NCBI RefSeq assembly: GCF_018919145.1 | Contig: NZ_JAHLQJ010000015.1 | Coordinates: 84,447 to 148,446, forward strand | Source of the DNA: Paenibacillus brevis | Lineage (GTDB): Bacteria > Bacillota > Bacilli > Paenibacillales > Paenibacillaceae | Reading direction: 5' to 3' | DNA length: 64,000 nt | In this document: in pieces, positions 36,275 to 45,865 of the stretch | How positions within the stretch are numbered: the stretch's first letter is position 1 | Layout of the letters: each line of letters opens with the position of its first letter | The notes under the pieces: generated by a model | Told to the model about the DNA's origin: nothing | The model's database searches: none | What the model saw: only the letters and a program-made list of their open reading frames with translations | Made by a program: the position numbers and the translations under genes

Positions 36275-38578
36275 ATGCCGAAAATCGCGGACAAATACTT
36301 GGTGGTTGATCCCTGGAAAGTAGTCGAAGAAGGGTTTGATCCGGCGCGCAACCGGGTTTCCGAATCGATTTTTTCACTGGGGAATGAATATATGGGCGTC
36401 AGAGGATACCCAGAGGAAGGATATGGCGGGGATACGCTGCTGGGGAGTTATTTTAACGGGCTATATGAAGAGAGTAAGGTAGCAGCCCACTATAAAGGAA
36501 TTATTAAATCACTGCGCTTCATGGTCAACGCGGTTGATTGGCTGTACACCCGAATTACAGTGGATGGCGAGACATTGGACTTGGCGACAAGCCGGTTCTC
36601 GGATTACCGCAGGGAAGTGGATTTCAGAACAGGAATTTACCGCCGGGAGTTGACCTGGCATCTGCGGAGCGGCAAGAGCCTAAAGCTTGCGTTCGAGCGT
36701 CTGGTCAGCATGCGGAACTGTCATCTCGGCGGCCAGCGGATCACGCTGGTACCGGTTGACTTTGACGGGGAGGCAACGATTCGGACGGGGCTGGACTTCT
36801 CGGTGCTGCATGAGGATCAAGGCCGGCGTTATTGGTCGGTGCTGAAGCAGGAAGAGGAGCAGGGAATCGCGGCGATTCTGGGTCAGACTGAAAATACAGA
36901 GAACCGGTTGTTCTCCGGTTTTCGGGCAGTGTCGCTTGCAGAGACAGGACGTCTACCGGTGTCTGAGGACGGGCTGATCGCTTATGACCTGAAGCTCAAG
37001 CTGGAGCAGGGTGTCTCAGCCGTGATGGATAAACTCGTCATCAATGTTGCAGAGAAGGATCACGCGCTGGACGACAGTGCGGTGTGGCGGCAAGGCATGG
37101 ACCTGGTTGAAGCGATCCGCGGGAAGGGATACGACCATGCGGCTGAGCAGCAGCAAGCCTATTGGCAGCAGGTCTGGGAGGCATCCGATATCGAGATTGC
37201 AGGCGATCCGGACAATCAGCAAGGGATCCGGTTCTGTATTTTTCAGATGTATCAGACCTATCACGGCGACAATCCCGGCTTTAATATCGGGGCGAAAGGA
37301 CTGACAGGCGAGGCCTATCGCGGGCTGGCCTTCTGGGATACGGAGTCGTACTGTCTGCCGTTCTACATTTTCAATAATCCGAAGGCGGCAAAAAGCCTGC
37401 TGGAGTTCCGCTACAAATCGCTTCCTCATGCGCTTCAGCGGGCCAAGGAGCTGGATTGCGAAGGGGCATTTTATCCGATTGCGACGATCGACGGCACCGA
37501 GAGCTGCGATCTTTGGCAGCATTCTAATCTCCAGCTGCATGTAGGTACTGCAGTCGCTTACGGGCTGCGCCACTATGTAACAATTACTGGGGACACGAGC
37601 TTCCTTCATGATAAAGGAGTTGAAATGCTGATTCAGATCAGCCGCTTCTATGCTACTCGCGGACAATTCGGACAAAAGAGCGGCGAGTATGGTTATTTCG
37701 GCGTAATGGGTCCGGACGAGTTCCAACTGATGGTCAACAACAATTGCTATATCAACTGGATGGCGAAGAAGCTGTTCGAGTATACGTTGGAATCGATCCA
37801 GGGCATGCAGAATACGGAGCCGGAGAAGTTCGCGCTTCTGGCGGAGAGAATCGGGTTAACGGATGAAGAGCCAGCAGATTGGAAGCATAAAGCCGATCAT
37901 ATGAAAATCCCCCGCGATGAAGTCACCGGCGTGTATGAAGAACACGATGGATTCTTTGACATGCCGCATCTGGATATTCATTCGATCCCTGTGACGGAGT
38001 TCCCGCTGTACTCGCACTGGTCTTATGATCGGTTGTATCGGTATGACATGATCAAGCAGCCGGATGTGCTGATGTTCATGTTCCTGTACAGCAGTCAGTT
38101 CACGCGGGAAGAGAAGCGTGCCAATTATGATTATTATGAGCCTAGATGTATTCATGAATCTTCCTTGTCGCCATCGATCCATTCGATTCTTGCCGCCGAG
38201 ATTGGGCGGCCGGAGGAAGCTTACCGGTTCTTTGAATTTGCGACCCGTCTTGATTTGGATAACTATAACCGTAATACGCGGGAAGGTCTTCATACGACCT
38301 CGATTGCAGCGGCCTGGATGAACATTGTATACGGCTTTGGCGGCATGCGATCCGACGGAGACAAGCTGCAATTTGCACCGAGCATCCCGGAGCAATGGAC
38401 CCATTACAGCTTCCCGATCACCTTCCGCGGGAGCAGACTGACCGTTGAAGTGAACAAGGATGAAGCGGTGTTCAAGCTCGTGTCCGGAGAACCGATGGAC
38501 ATTGCGGTATATGGCCGAAGCCTGACCGTAGATGGTTCAGAGCTCAGAGTTCCTTTGGATCAAGTAAAGGTGGGGTAG
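36275..38578 (+). CDS. Glycoside hydrolase family 65 phosphorylase A
   Basis: A 767-residue inverting disaccharide phosphorylase. The N-terminal beta-sandwich begins RNRVSESIFSLGNEYMGVRG; the (alpha/alpha)6 barrel contains GLTGEAYRGLAFWDTE and the general acid Glu482 in GPDEFQLMVNNN. It would split an alpha-glucoside with phosphate, giving beta-glucose-1-phosphate. The acid motif reads GPDEF instead of GPDEYH, so the acceptor specificity likely differs from the next gene's; maltose, kojibiose, nigerose, trehalose or glucosyl-glycerol cannot be told apart by eye. Site AAAGGAGTGGGAG precedes the ATG. One base separates it from the second GH65 gene. Confidence 0.9.
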   Translation: MPKIADKYLVVDPWKVVEEGFDPARNRVSESIFSLGNEYMGVRGYPEEGYGGDTLLGSYFNGLYEESKVAAHYKGIIKSLRFMVNAVDWLYTRITVDGETLDLATSRFSDYRREVDFRTGIYRRELTWHLRSGKSLKLAFERLVSMRNCHLGGQRITLVPVDFDGEATIRTGLDFSVLHEDQGRRYWSVLKQEEEQGIAAILGQTENTENRLFSGFRAVSLAETGRLPVSEDGLIAYDLKLKLEQGVSAVMDKLVINVAEKDHALDDSAVWRQGMDLVEAIRGKGYDHAAEQQQAYWQQVWEASDIEIAGDPDNQQGIRFCIFQMYQTYHGDNPGFNIGAKGLTGEAYRGLAFWDTESYCLPFYIFNNPKAAKSLLEFRYKSLPHALQRAKELDCEGAFYPIATIDGTESCDLWQHSNLQLHVGTAVAYGLRHYVTITGDTSFLHDKGVEMLIQISRFYATRGQFGQKSGEYGYFGVMGPDEFQLMVNNNCYINWMAKKLFEYTLESIQGMQNTEPEKFALLAERIGLTDEEPADWKHKADHMKIPRDEVTGVYEEHDGFFDMPHLDIHSIPVTEFPLYSHWSYDRLYRYDMIKQPDVLMFMFLYSSQFTREEKRANYDYYEPRCIHESSLSPSIHSILAAEIGRPEEAYRFFEFATRLDLDNYNRNTREGLHTTSIAAAWMNIVYGFGGMRSDGDKLQFAPSIPEQWTHYSFPITFRGSRLTVEVNKDEAVFKLVSGEPMDIAVYGRSLTVDGSELRVPLDQVKVG

Positions 38579-38579
38579 T

Positions 38580-40895
38580 ATGAAGCTTGCGAATCAAGAC
38601 TGGATGATTCGGGAGAACGGCTTTGACCGGAACCGGATTGCCGCCAGCGGCAACAAGTTTATGATCGGCAACGGCTATATGGGCTGTAGAGGCACGATGG
38701 AGGAGTATACAAAGGACCAACTGGCGGCAGTAACGCTGGCAGGGCTGTATGATCAGGTAGACGGCAAATGGCGTGAACCGGTCAATGCACCGCATCCGCT
38801 GTATGCAGTCATTGAATTCGAGGGGCAATTGCTGTCCTTGCCGGACAGCGAGCCTGTGGAGCACGAGCAGGCACTGGATATTCGCAGCGCGGTACATCAC
38901 CGCCATACGGTATTTAAGGCGGATAAGGGAGCAGAGCTAATCGTAGAATCAGAGCGGTTCTGCAGCGCAGCGCGGCTGAATGTGATTGCGGGACGGCTCA
39001 GCGTGACATGCAGCACTGACGGCCAATTAACGATTCGTACGGGCATCGATGGGGAGATATGGGATATCAACGGTCCGCACCTTGAGAAGCTTGAGGCATC
39101 GGAGCGTCAGAACAGCCTGCTTGTAACTGCAGTGACCCGTGAGTTGCAAGTGCCGCTCGCGGTGGCGGAGCGGATCGGCTCAAGCATGGAAGCTGATGAC
39201 CGAGAGGCTGTGACAATGGAGGTTCGCTATGATCAGCAATCGGGCTCGATCTTCCGGATGATCACTTTTGCATGCCGGGCAGGCAAGACCTATACATTTG
39301 ATAGATTTGCCGCCGTATGCACAGGCCTGGATGAGGAGGAGCCGGGCGCTGCAGCGTTGCGTCTCTGCCGCGAAGCGGCTGGTACCGGCTATTCCGGTCT
39401 GCTTGCCGAGCATGAGGCTTGCTGGGAGCGGAAGTGGGCTTTGGCGGACGTGGTGATTGAAGGCGATGACGAGGCACAATTAGCGCTTCGCTACAGCCTG
39501 TACCAGCTGTTGATTATTGCGCCCGAGCATTCAGAGAAGCTGTCGATTCCCGCAAGAGGGCTATCGGGGCAAGTGTATAAGGGGGCGGTATTCTGGGATA
39601 CGGAAATGTTCATGCTTCCGTTCTTTCTGTACACGCAGCCGGAGACGGCGCGGAATCTGGTGATGTACCGGATTCATACCTTGGACGGAGCGCGGCGCAA
39701 AGCGGCTGAATACGGCTATGAAGGTGCTTTCTATGCCTGGGAAAGCCAGGAGACCGGGGACGATGCCTGTACGCTTTTCAATGTAAACGATGTGTTTACC
39801 GGACGGCCGATGCGTACCTACTTCCGCGATAAACAGGTGCATATCAGCGCGGATGCAGCCTACGCAATTTGGGAGTATTATAAATTTACCGGGGATGAAG
39901 AAATCCTGCTGAAGGGCGGGGCGGAGACCGTATGGGAATGCGCGAAATTCTTCTATTCCTATGCGTACTATAATCCGTTAAAACAAAGATATGAAGTGCT
40001 TGATGTCACGGGTCCGGATGAGTATCATGAACGGGTGAATAATAATGCATTCACCAATGCTATGGTAAAACGGACGCTCTTCATTGCGCTGGAGGCGATG
40101 GAAATTCTGCATGCCGCTTGTCCGGCGCAATATGAGGCGTTGGTGCAGAAAAGTGCCATCAAGCCGGAGCATATTCGGGATATGCATGATCGACTGTATG
40201 TGCCTGAACCGGATTCCGAGACCAGGCTGATAGAGCAATTTGATCGCTATTTCACGCTGGAAGATGTCCCGCTTCCCGAGCTTAAGGGCAGGGTGCTCAA
40301 CAAGCACGAATATTGGGGCGGCGGCAACGGATTGGCAACGACAACGCAAATTTTGAAGCAGGCAGATATTGTGTTGATGCTGCATTTATTTAAGGATGCC
40401 TATGATACGGTGGTTAAAAAAGCGAACTGGGCCTATTACGAGCCGCGTACCGAGCACGGATCAAGTCTTAGCGCATGCATTTATGCGATGGTTGCCGCCG
40501 ATACGGGTTCCCCCGACTGGGGCTATCCATACTTTATGCGGACGGCCACGATCGACCTGACGGGAGAATCGAAGCAATATGTCGGGGACTTGTACATTGG
40601 CGGGACCCATCCGGCTGCGAATGGCGGTGCATGGATGGCTGCTGTCCAAGGGTTTGCCGGTATCCGCTTTGACGGGGAGTGCGCGACGATTTCTCCTTCA
40701 CTTCCAGAGAAGTGGCAGGCGGTTCAAACCGGCCTGGTTCTGCGCGGACAGCAAATCAAGGTACGGGTTGGCAGGGAACAGGTGGAGCTGGAGGCCGATG
40801 CAGGGAATACGAGCGAGGTTCGTGTTGCTGCGTATGGGCAAAGTCTAACGCTTGAGCCCGGTGTTTCTGCTGTTCTGCGAATGGGGCAGGAGTAA
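38580..40895 (+). CDS. Glycoside hydrolase family 65 phosphorylase B
   Basis: The second GH65 enzyme (771 residues) has the standard acid motif, Glu481 in VTGPDEYHERVNNN, and the barrel segment GLSGQVYKGAVFWDTEMFMLP. The N-terminus (RIAASGNKFMIGNGYMGCRGT) and the C-terminal jelly-roll are complete. It should release beta-glucose-1-phosphate from an alpha-linked disaccharide in the cytoplasm. It is clearly divergent from the upstream copy, so the pair is not a recent duplication and probably covers two linkages. PgmB downstream converts the product. Confidence 0.92.
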   Translation: MKLANQDWMIRENGFDRNRIAASGNKFMIGNGYMGCRGTMEEYTKDQLAAVTLAGLYDQVDGKWREPVNAPHPLYAVIEFEGQLLSLPDSEPVEHEQALDIRSAVHHRHTVFKADKGAELIVESERFCSAARLNVIAGRLSVTCSTDGQLTIRTGIDGEIWDINGPHLEKLEASERQNSLLVTAVTRELQVPLAVAERIGSSMEADDREAVTMEVRYDQQSGSIFRMITFACRAGKTYTFDRFAAVCTGLDEEEPGAAALRLCREAAGTGYSGLLAEHEACWERKWALADVVIEGDDEAQLALRYSLYQLLIIAPEHSEKLSIPARGLSGQVYKGAVFWDTEMFMLPFFLYTQPETARNLVMYRIHTLDGARRKAAEYGYEGAFYAWESQETGDDACTLFNVNDVFTGRPMRTYFRDKQVHISADAAYAIWEYYKFTGDEEILLKGGAETVWECAKFFYSYAYYNPLKQRYEVLDVTGPDEYHERVNNNAFTNAMVKRTLFIALEAMEILHAACPAQYEALVQKSAIKPEHIRDMHDRLYVPEPDSETRLIEQFDRYFTLEDVPLPELKGRVLNKHEYWGGGNGLATTTQILKQADIVLMLHLFKDAYDTVVKKANWAYYEPRTEHGSSLSACIYAMVAADTGSPDWGYPYFMRTATIDLTGESKQYVGDLYIGGTHPAANGGAWMAAVQGFAGIRFDGECATISPSLPEKWQAVQTGLVLRGQQIKVRVGREQVELEADAGNTSEVRVAAYGQSLTLEPGVSAVLRMGQE

Positions 40896-40931
40896 TCCAC
40901 GGAGCAGGATTAGCCGTGGGAGGATGGAACC

Positions 40932-40998
40932 TCTATATAAGTTGAACTACAAAGGCTACTTAGAAGGCATAAGTGTGAAGTGTGCTAGTAAAGACTGA
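40932..40998 (+). repeat. Solo end of the palindromic repeat, upstream of pgmB
   Basis: TATATAAGTTGAACTA, then AAGGC and AGAAGGCATAAGTGTGAAGT, matches one end of copy 1 read on its opposite strand. The core and the other end are missing. It lies in the pgmB leader. Confidence 0.6.
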
Positions 40999-41029
40999 AA
41001 ATGGATGGTCAAGATAAGGAGAGAATTAC

Positions 41030-41665
41030 ATGCTGGAATCAATGAAGGGTGCGATCTTTGATCTGGATGGCGTAATCGTGGATACGGCCAAATATCACTA
41101 CTTGGCCTGGCGGGCACTTGCGAACCGTCTGGGCTTTGAGTTTACAGAAGCGGACAACGAGCGCTTGAAGGGAGTCAGCCGGATGCGGTCGCTCCAGATT
41201 CTGCTTGAAATAGGCGGGATGGATGCGGATGAAGCAGAGCGTGAGCAAATGGCGGAGACGAAAAATAAGGAATATGTAGACTATATCTCCCGGCTGGAGC
41301 CATCGGAGCTGCTTCCCGGGGCAAAGGAGTATTTGATGTGCTTGAGAAGCCGCGGAGTACGGGTCGCCTTGGGCTCAGCGAGCAAGAACGCGGTGTTTAT
41401 TCTGGAACGCCTCGGGATTACCGGGCTGTTCGATGCCGTTGTTGATGGTACGAAGGTGGCTAAGGCGAAGCCAGACCCTGAGGTGTTCTTGGCGGCCAGT
41501 GCGGAGCTTGGCCTGGATCCGGCGGACTGCGTCGTGTTTGAAGACGCAGCCGCAGGGGTTGAGGCAGCCAAGGCAGCAGGCTGCCGCGTGGTCGGCATCG
41601 GCAGTGCCGACATTCTTGGAGCCGCCGACCGGGTCGTCGGCGGGCTGGACGCGCTGCTGCCATAG
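41030..41665 (+). CDS. pgmB: Beta-phosphoglucomutase
   Basis: A HAD-superfamily mutase converting beta-glucose-1-phosphate to glucose-6-phosphate. The nucleophile/acid pair lies in IFDLDGVIVDTA, the cap contains LKGVSRMRSLQILL, and motifs II and III follow as GSASKN and KAKPDPEVF...FEDAAAGVEAA. The length of 211 residues is normal. Position after two GH65 genes, about 135 bp downstream, fits the pathway. Its own ribosome-binding site is AAGGAGAG. Confidence 0.95.
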   Translation: MLESMKGAIFDLDGVIVDTAKYHYLAWRALANRLGFEFTEADNERLKGVSRMRSLQILLEIGGMDADEAEREQMAETKNKEYVDYISRLEPSELLPGAKEYLMCLRSRGVRVALGSASKNAVFILERLGITGLFDAVVDGTKVAKAKPDPEVFLAASAELGLDPADCVVFEDAAAGVEAAKAAGCRVVGIGSADILGAADRVVGGLDALLP

Positions 41666-41778
41666 GCGGCAGTGCGAGGGTGGATGCCGTGATATGTTTG
41701 AAGGAGGGTGTCCCAAAAGTAAAATTCTGTGCACCCTTAATAACAAAATAGAGTGATATTTATATAGAAACCAAGGAG

Positions 41779-41912
41779 CTAAGCGGCCTTCTCTCGCTTG
41801 ATTCCTTGGTTTCTTGCGTCCATTGCGGCTTTCTTGATCAAATTATGGGCGAGAGAAAACCCACCCGGCCTTCAAACTTACTTTTGACAAGCCTCGAAGC
41901 TTTAATGACATC
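41779..41912 (-). pseudogene. IS1182-family transposase, C-terminal remnant
   Basis: In one frame the minus strand reads FSLAHNLIKKAAMDARNQG and ends IKREKAA-stop. The preceding residues LRGLSKVSLKAGWV are in the adjacent frame, so one frameshift separates them. Arg-Gly-Leu..Val..Glu/Lys..Trp/Leu..LAHN..K is the usual C-terminal pattern of IS1182-type DDE transposases. The upstream 400 or so codons are missing, so it cannot be active. Confidence 0.75.
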
Positions 41913-42025
41913 TGCATTATAATCACCGCACGATCCGACCACGCCAGCAATTTTAATGCCTTTTGGCACTTGTTTCGCCGCACGAGCGCCCACGCCAATA
42001 ATTTTAATGCCATTCGGCACTTATT
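41890..42025. repeat. Tandem array of 51-bp units, locus 2
   Basis: Two good units (41922-41972 and 41973-42023) and a partial one before them carry CGCCGCACGAGCGCCCACG and ATTTTAATGCCTTTTGGCAC. Direction is the same as the array at 13151-13408. The 42026-42118 stretch after it has only a small ACCGCG/CGCGGT dyad. Confidence 0.75.
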
Positions 42026-42202
42026 TTGCAACGTACAGCGTAACCTCATATGTGGTGACACCCGTACCGTCCCACCGCGCGCTGGGAACTGCACGCGGTG
42101 CAGAAGTAAATTGAAAAAGGCGTCCCTTATCATCTGTGATGACTTTGGGACGCCCTCTTTTTCACTGAAATAGTTGTTCAAAAGCAATGACCTCCTCAAC
42201 AA

Positions 42203-42408
42203 CTATCTATGTTGAACTAAAGAAGCTGCGTGGAATGGTAAGAAGGCTACTTCGGCAGCGTAGAGCTTTAGTGTTCGCCTTTATGAGCGGATTTCTTCCC
42301 TATGATGGCATAGTTCAGTCAGAGATATCCGCGAACAACAGCGATCGTAAAGAACACTTCACTCGTTGCCTCTCTCCCGCATGTTCATGAGTTCAGCTTC
42401 TACACCTT
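42203..42408. repeat. Palindromic repeat element, copy 2
   Basis: The core, TGAGCGGATTTCTTCCCT then AGATATCCGCGAACAACAGC, is in the opposite direction to copy 1. Ends near GTTGAACTA (42211-42219) and GAGTTCAGC (42390-42398) still pair weakly. The arms are more decayed than in copies 1, 3 and 4. A separate TAGTTGTT/AACAACTA dyad at 42171-42205 abuts its left side. Confidence 0.75.
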
Positions 42409-42582
42409 CCCCGCGATTTTTTTGCTGGCAAGCCGGCATAAATCGTTTACACTTTAGGAGAATGCATCGCACTGGTCTCCGGGCAAGAACGGCCATCGGA
42501 GGAATAGACATGATGTGCGTAGAAACACGCATATTGACCCTTTTTTATTCTTGCTATAGTTAGATTGCCGGGGGGAAGGAAC

Positions 42583-44391
42583 GTGAGAAGAAAACTGCGA
42601 AATCCGTTAAGCAAGCTGAACGTCAAGCAGCAGCTCGTGCTGATGTTTATCGTGCTGACAATTCCTTTATTTGTCCTGAATGCATACGGTAATGACCGGG
42701 CGGGGCAAATTCTGAAGCGTCATGTTACCAACGCCTATATCGAGCTAAGCAAGCAAAATTTCCGGCTGATTAACCGGGATATTGAGGCTGTAAACAAAGT
42801 AACGTCAACCGTCTTCCAGAATCAGTTGTTGCAGCAATTGAATCCGGTTTCATCGGATAAGACTGTGCTTGAGCGCGTGAAAAACTACGAGAAGCTCGAG
42901 GATATTCTTACCACGTACTCTCAGGAGACGGACGACCGCGAACCGATTTATTATTCACTCTATGTTTATGATCCGAACAATACATACTTTTTTGCACCAT
43001 TCTATCCGGGACCGCGAGTGTCAGGGGTGTATTTCTTCTCGGACGAGGAGAAGCCGGAATGGTTTGAGGAAGCGGTGGCCAAGAAGGGGAAGGGCTACCT
43101 GCGGATGATTGAGCACTTGTCGCCGCCTACGGAGGGGCAAAGCAGCCAGCAGACGCTTGCTTATATCAGAGCGATCAACAGCATCTACAAGAACGGGACA
43201 ATTGGCGTGCTGGTGGTGACCAATCTGGATGCCCGGGTGGGCGAATCCCTGGAGACGGTAAGCCTGCCGGAAGGAGAGCTTTATTTTACCGATTGGAACA
43301 ACCGTATTCTGAGCTCGACCACCGGAGAGTGGGGGTCTGTGCTTGAACTGCCGGAAGAGGCGCAAATGGAGGACATGACATCGGCGGTAAAAGACATCAT
43401 TACCAAAGACTATATCTATGTAATGAATGTGAATCACGTGCTCCAGCAAAAGCTGGTCTACAAAGTGCCGCTTCAAGCGCTGCTGCAGCAACAGAACGAA
43501 ATCAAGCGGCTGATCCAGCTTATCTCCATTGTGTATTTTGTAGCCAGCCTCGTCTTCTTACTTTATTTCTGGCGCTCTCTGATGACGCCGATCCAGCGGC
43601 TGGTCTATTTCGTCAGACGTTACGAACCTGGAAATGTGGTGCCCGAGACCCCGCGCAGAGGGAGAACGGATGAGGTCAGTGTGCTGATTTCGACGATCTA
43701 TGAGATGGCGCGCCGCCTGAACTCATTGGTGCATTACAAATACACGATGGATCTGAAGCAGAAGGAGTCGCAGCTTCAACTGCTGTATCAGCAGATCAAT
43801 CCCCATTTGCTGTACAACACACTGGAGAGCATCTATTGGAAGAGCGCGCTGGAGGGAAATACAGCCTCAGCCGAAATGATCAAGGAGCTTTCCAAGCTGA
43901 TGAAGATCAGCCTGAGCCGAGGGCGAGAGCTCATTACGCTGGAGGAGGAAATGGAGCATGCCACCGCCTATATCAGGCTTCAGCAGCACAGGCATGACTA
44001 TCAGTTCCGGGTCAGCATCGACATTCCGGAGGAGTATCGGCAGGTTTTAATTCCCAAAATTACGCTTCAGCCCCTGATCGAGAATTCGATGATTCATGGA
44101 GTGCGTCATATGGGAGAAGACGGCATGATCTGCATTACAGTCCGTGGAGATCAGGAGGACATATTCGTAACGATTGAAGACAATGGCTACAGAGCCGTTG
44201 ATCTGGAGAAAATCTCCCGCTTATTAGAGGAAGAGACACCAGACCCGTCACTCGGATATGGCATTCGCAATATTCATCAGCGCATTCGTCTTCATTTTGG
44301 CGCGGGGTACGGTCTTGGCTATGCCATGCGCTCCGGCGGAGGTACGCTCGCCACACTGCATATTCCAAGAACCCTGCCAGAGGAAGAGTAG
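42583..44391 (+). CDS. Sensor histidine kinase, YesM family
   Basis: A 602-residue membrane sensor: the first membrane helix is at about residues 15-35, an extracellular Cache-like region runs to about 310, and the second helix is LIQLISIVYFVASLVFLLYF. HAMP, His-kinase and ATPase domains follow. The phosphorylated His408 lies in QQINPHLLYNTLES, the N box is ENSMIHGV and the G box is GYGIRNIHQRI. It probably senses a sugar or a ligand-loaded binding protein and phosphorylates the regulator 21 bp downstream. GTG at 42583 is preferred because GGGGGGAAGGAA precedes it; a TTG at 42565 lies upstream of that site. Confidence 0.92.
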   Translation: MRRKLRNPLSKLNVKQQLVLMFIVLTIPLFVLNAYGNDRAGQILKRHVTNAYIELSKQNFRLINRDIEAVNKVTSTVFQNQLLQQLNPVSSDKTVLERVKNYEKLEDILTTYSQETDDREPIYYSLYVYDPNNTYFFAPFYPGPRVSGVYFFSDEEKPEWFEEAVAKKGKGYLRMIEHLSPPTEGQSSQQTLAYIRAINSIYKNGTIGVLVVTNLDARVGESLETVSLPEGELYFTDWNNRILSSTTGEWGSVLELPEEAQMEDMTSAVKDIITKDYIYVMNVNHVLQQKLVYKVPLQALLQQQNEIKRLIQLISIVYFVASLVFLLYFWRSLMTPIQRLVYFVRRYEPGNVVPETPRRGRTDEVSVLISTIYEMARRLNSLVHYKYTMDLKQKESQLQLLYQQINPHLLYNTLESIYWKSALEGNTASAEMIKELSKLMKISLSRGRELITLEEEMEHATAYIRLQQHRHDYQFRVSIDIPEEYRQVLIPKITLQPLIENSMIHGVRHMGEDGMICITVRGDQEDIFVTIEDNGYRAVDLEKISRLLEEETPDPSLGYGIRNIHQRIRLHFGAGYGLGYAMRSGGGTLATLHIPRTLPEEE

Positions 44392-44412
44392 ATCAGACAG
44401 GAGGGAACGCAC

Positions 44413-45765
44413 ATGTACAATATTTTGGTGGTAGACGACGAACCATTGATTTGCAAAGGCCTTGCCGGGCTGCTAACAAGCTCTGGCCTTGCCATAAATA
44501 CGATATTCACGGCCGGCAGCGGACATGAAGCGCTGGACTATATTCGGATGGAGGTTATCGATCTTCTGATTACCGACATTCAGATGGGGGAGATGAGCGG
44601 GATCGAGCTGATGCATCAGGCCAAGATTATTAAGCCTTGGGTCCAGACCATCATTATCTCTGCTCACGAAACGTTCCAATACGCACAAATGGCGCTGCGC
44701 CTTGGAGCGCGAGATTATTTAATCAAACCGCTGAACAGCGAGCAATTTCTTGATTCGGTTCGCAATGCCTTGCTGAAGATGGATAAACCGGTGCCGGCCA
44801 TGACTGATTTTCTGGAACGGCCTGCGGAGCATTTTCATATGGAGGAGCCGGAGGATGGAAAGAATGAAGAGATTACAGCCTTATTAAACGCCTTCCCAAC
44901 CCACACTGAGGGTACCGGGAAGAGTATGGATGCATCAACCTCCATGAACAAGTGGGGGTTAATCGGACCTTATTTTTCATTGATCAAAATCAAAATGGAA
45001 CTTTCCCGCAGGGCAGAAGAAACGACCGGGCTGCCGGAGAAGAGCAGAAAGGACTCCGGGTTGTTTCGATATGCTGCGCTAAATGTGGCCAAGGAGCTGC
45101 TGTATCAGGAATGGAATGCGGTTGTCTTTTATCCCGCCGACCTGGAGATCGGCATTCTGCTGCAATGGAGCGAACAGGAATATGCAGAGCTGGATGTCAA
45201 CAAGATCAGCCAGCTGGAAATGATCGGACGCAGCCTCCACTATCATATCGAGAAGTATTTGGGTATCTCCGCCGTGATTGGAATCAGCCAGATTTTGAAG
45301 GGAGTAGAGTTCCTGCATATTCTTAATCGTCAGGTTGACAAGGCAATCTCTTGGGGAACCGGTCAGGAAGACTATCATGTGTTCTATTACGGGGACTTCA
45401 ACTGGAATAATTATGCCCAGGACCCTTCCGCCGAGGAGTTGACTACGCAGAACAATGTCATTGTGGCGCAGGCCAAGCGGTATATTGAGGAAAACTATAA
45501 TCAAAAGGGACTCACGATTCACGAGATGGCGAAGAAGAACCACGTCAGTCCAAACTATTTGAGCTACCTGTTCAAGAAAAATACAGGCTACAACCTGTGG
45601 GAATATGTCATTAAGCTGCGTATGGAAGAGAGCAAATCACTGATATTGCACACCGACCTGCGGAGGTATGAGATCGCTGAGCGGGTAGGTTATGAATCTC
45701 CGGAGCATTTCAGCAAAATCTTTAAAAAGTACTTCGGCGTCAGCCCAAGCGATATGAAAAAATAG
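44413..45765 (+). CDS. AraC-type response regulator, YesN family
   Basis: The receiver domain (residues 1-120) has the acidic pair in VVDDEP, phospho-acceptor Asp55 (ITDIQM) and Lys in LIKPLNSEQ. A 200-residue linker leads to two C-terminal AraC-type helix-turn-helix motifs (IHEMAKKNHVSPNYLSYLFKK; RYEIAERVGYESPEHFSKIFKK). With the YesM kinase it should activate the importer genes that start 100 bp downstream. The site GGAGGGAACGC precedes the ATG. Confidence 0.92.
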   Translation: MYNILVVDDEPLICKGLAGLLTSSGLAINTIFTAGSGHEALDYIRMEVIDLLITDIQMGEMSGIELMHQAKIIKPWVQTIIISAHETFQYAQMALRLGARDYLIKPLNSEQFLDSVRNALLKMDKPVPAMTDFLERPAEHFHMEEPEDGKNEEITALLNAFPTHTEGTGKSMDASTSMNKWGLIGPYFSLIKIKMELSRRAEETTGLPEKSRKDSGLFRYAALNVAKELLYQEWNAVVFYPADLEIGILLQWSEQEYAELDVNKISQLEMIGRSLHYHIEKYLGISAVIGISQILKGVEFLHILNRQVDKAISWGTGQEDYHVFYYGDFNWNNYAQDPSAEELTTQNNVIVAQAKRYIEENYNQKGLTIHEMAKKNHVSPNYLSYLFKKNTGYNLWEYVIKLRMEESKSLILHTDLRRYEIAERVGYESPEHFSKIFKKYFGVSPSDMKK

Positions 45766-45865
45766 CAGTAAGATCGGTTATACATCACATAGTTTTAGAC
45801 ATGTTCGCAGCCCCTGTCCTTTTCTAAAATGGAAGCTAGACATTATAGAGGAATGAGGGAGCATC

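Larger units (their letters stand above)
41704..42157. mobile_element. Relic of an IS1182-family element
   Basis: The end GAGGGTGTCCCAAAAGT (41704-41720) faces ACTTTGGGACGCCCTC (42142-42157), an imperfect inverted pair of IS1182 type. The second end forms a hairpin with GGCGTCCC at 42119-42126. Next to the first end is a frameshifted transposase C-terminus on the minus strand. The rest of the roughly 1.5 kb element is gone; the interior holds the array of 51-bp units. Confidence 0.7.

Noticed and set aside
38580..40895. Naming this enzyme maltose phosphorylase
   Set aside because: GH65 specificities cannot be separated reliably by eye; the catalytic acid motif is shared by the whole family.
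42534..42560. Promoter of the sensor kinase gene (TTGACC and TATAGT)
   Set aside because: The spacer is only 15 bp, outside the usual range, so I do not annotate it.
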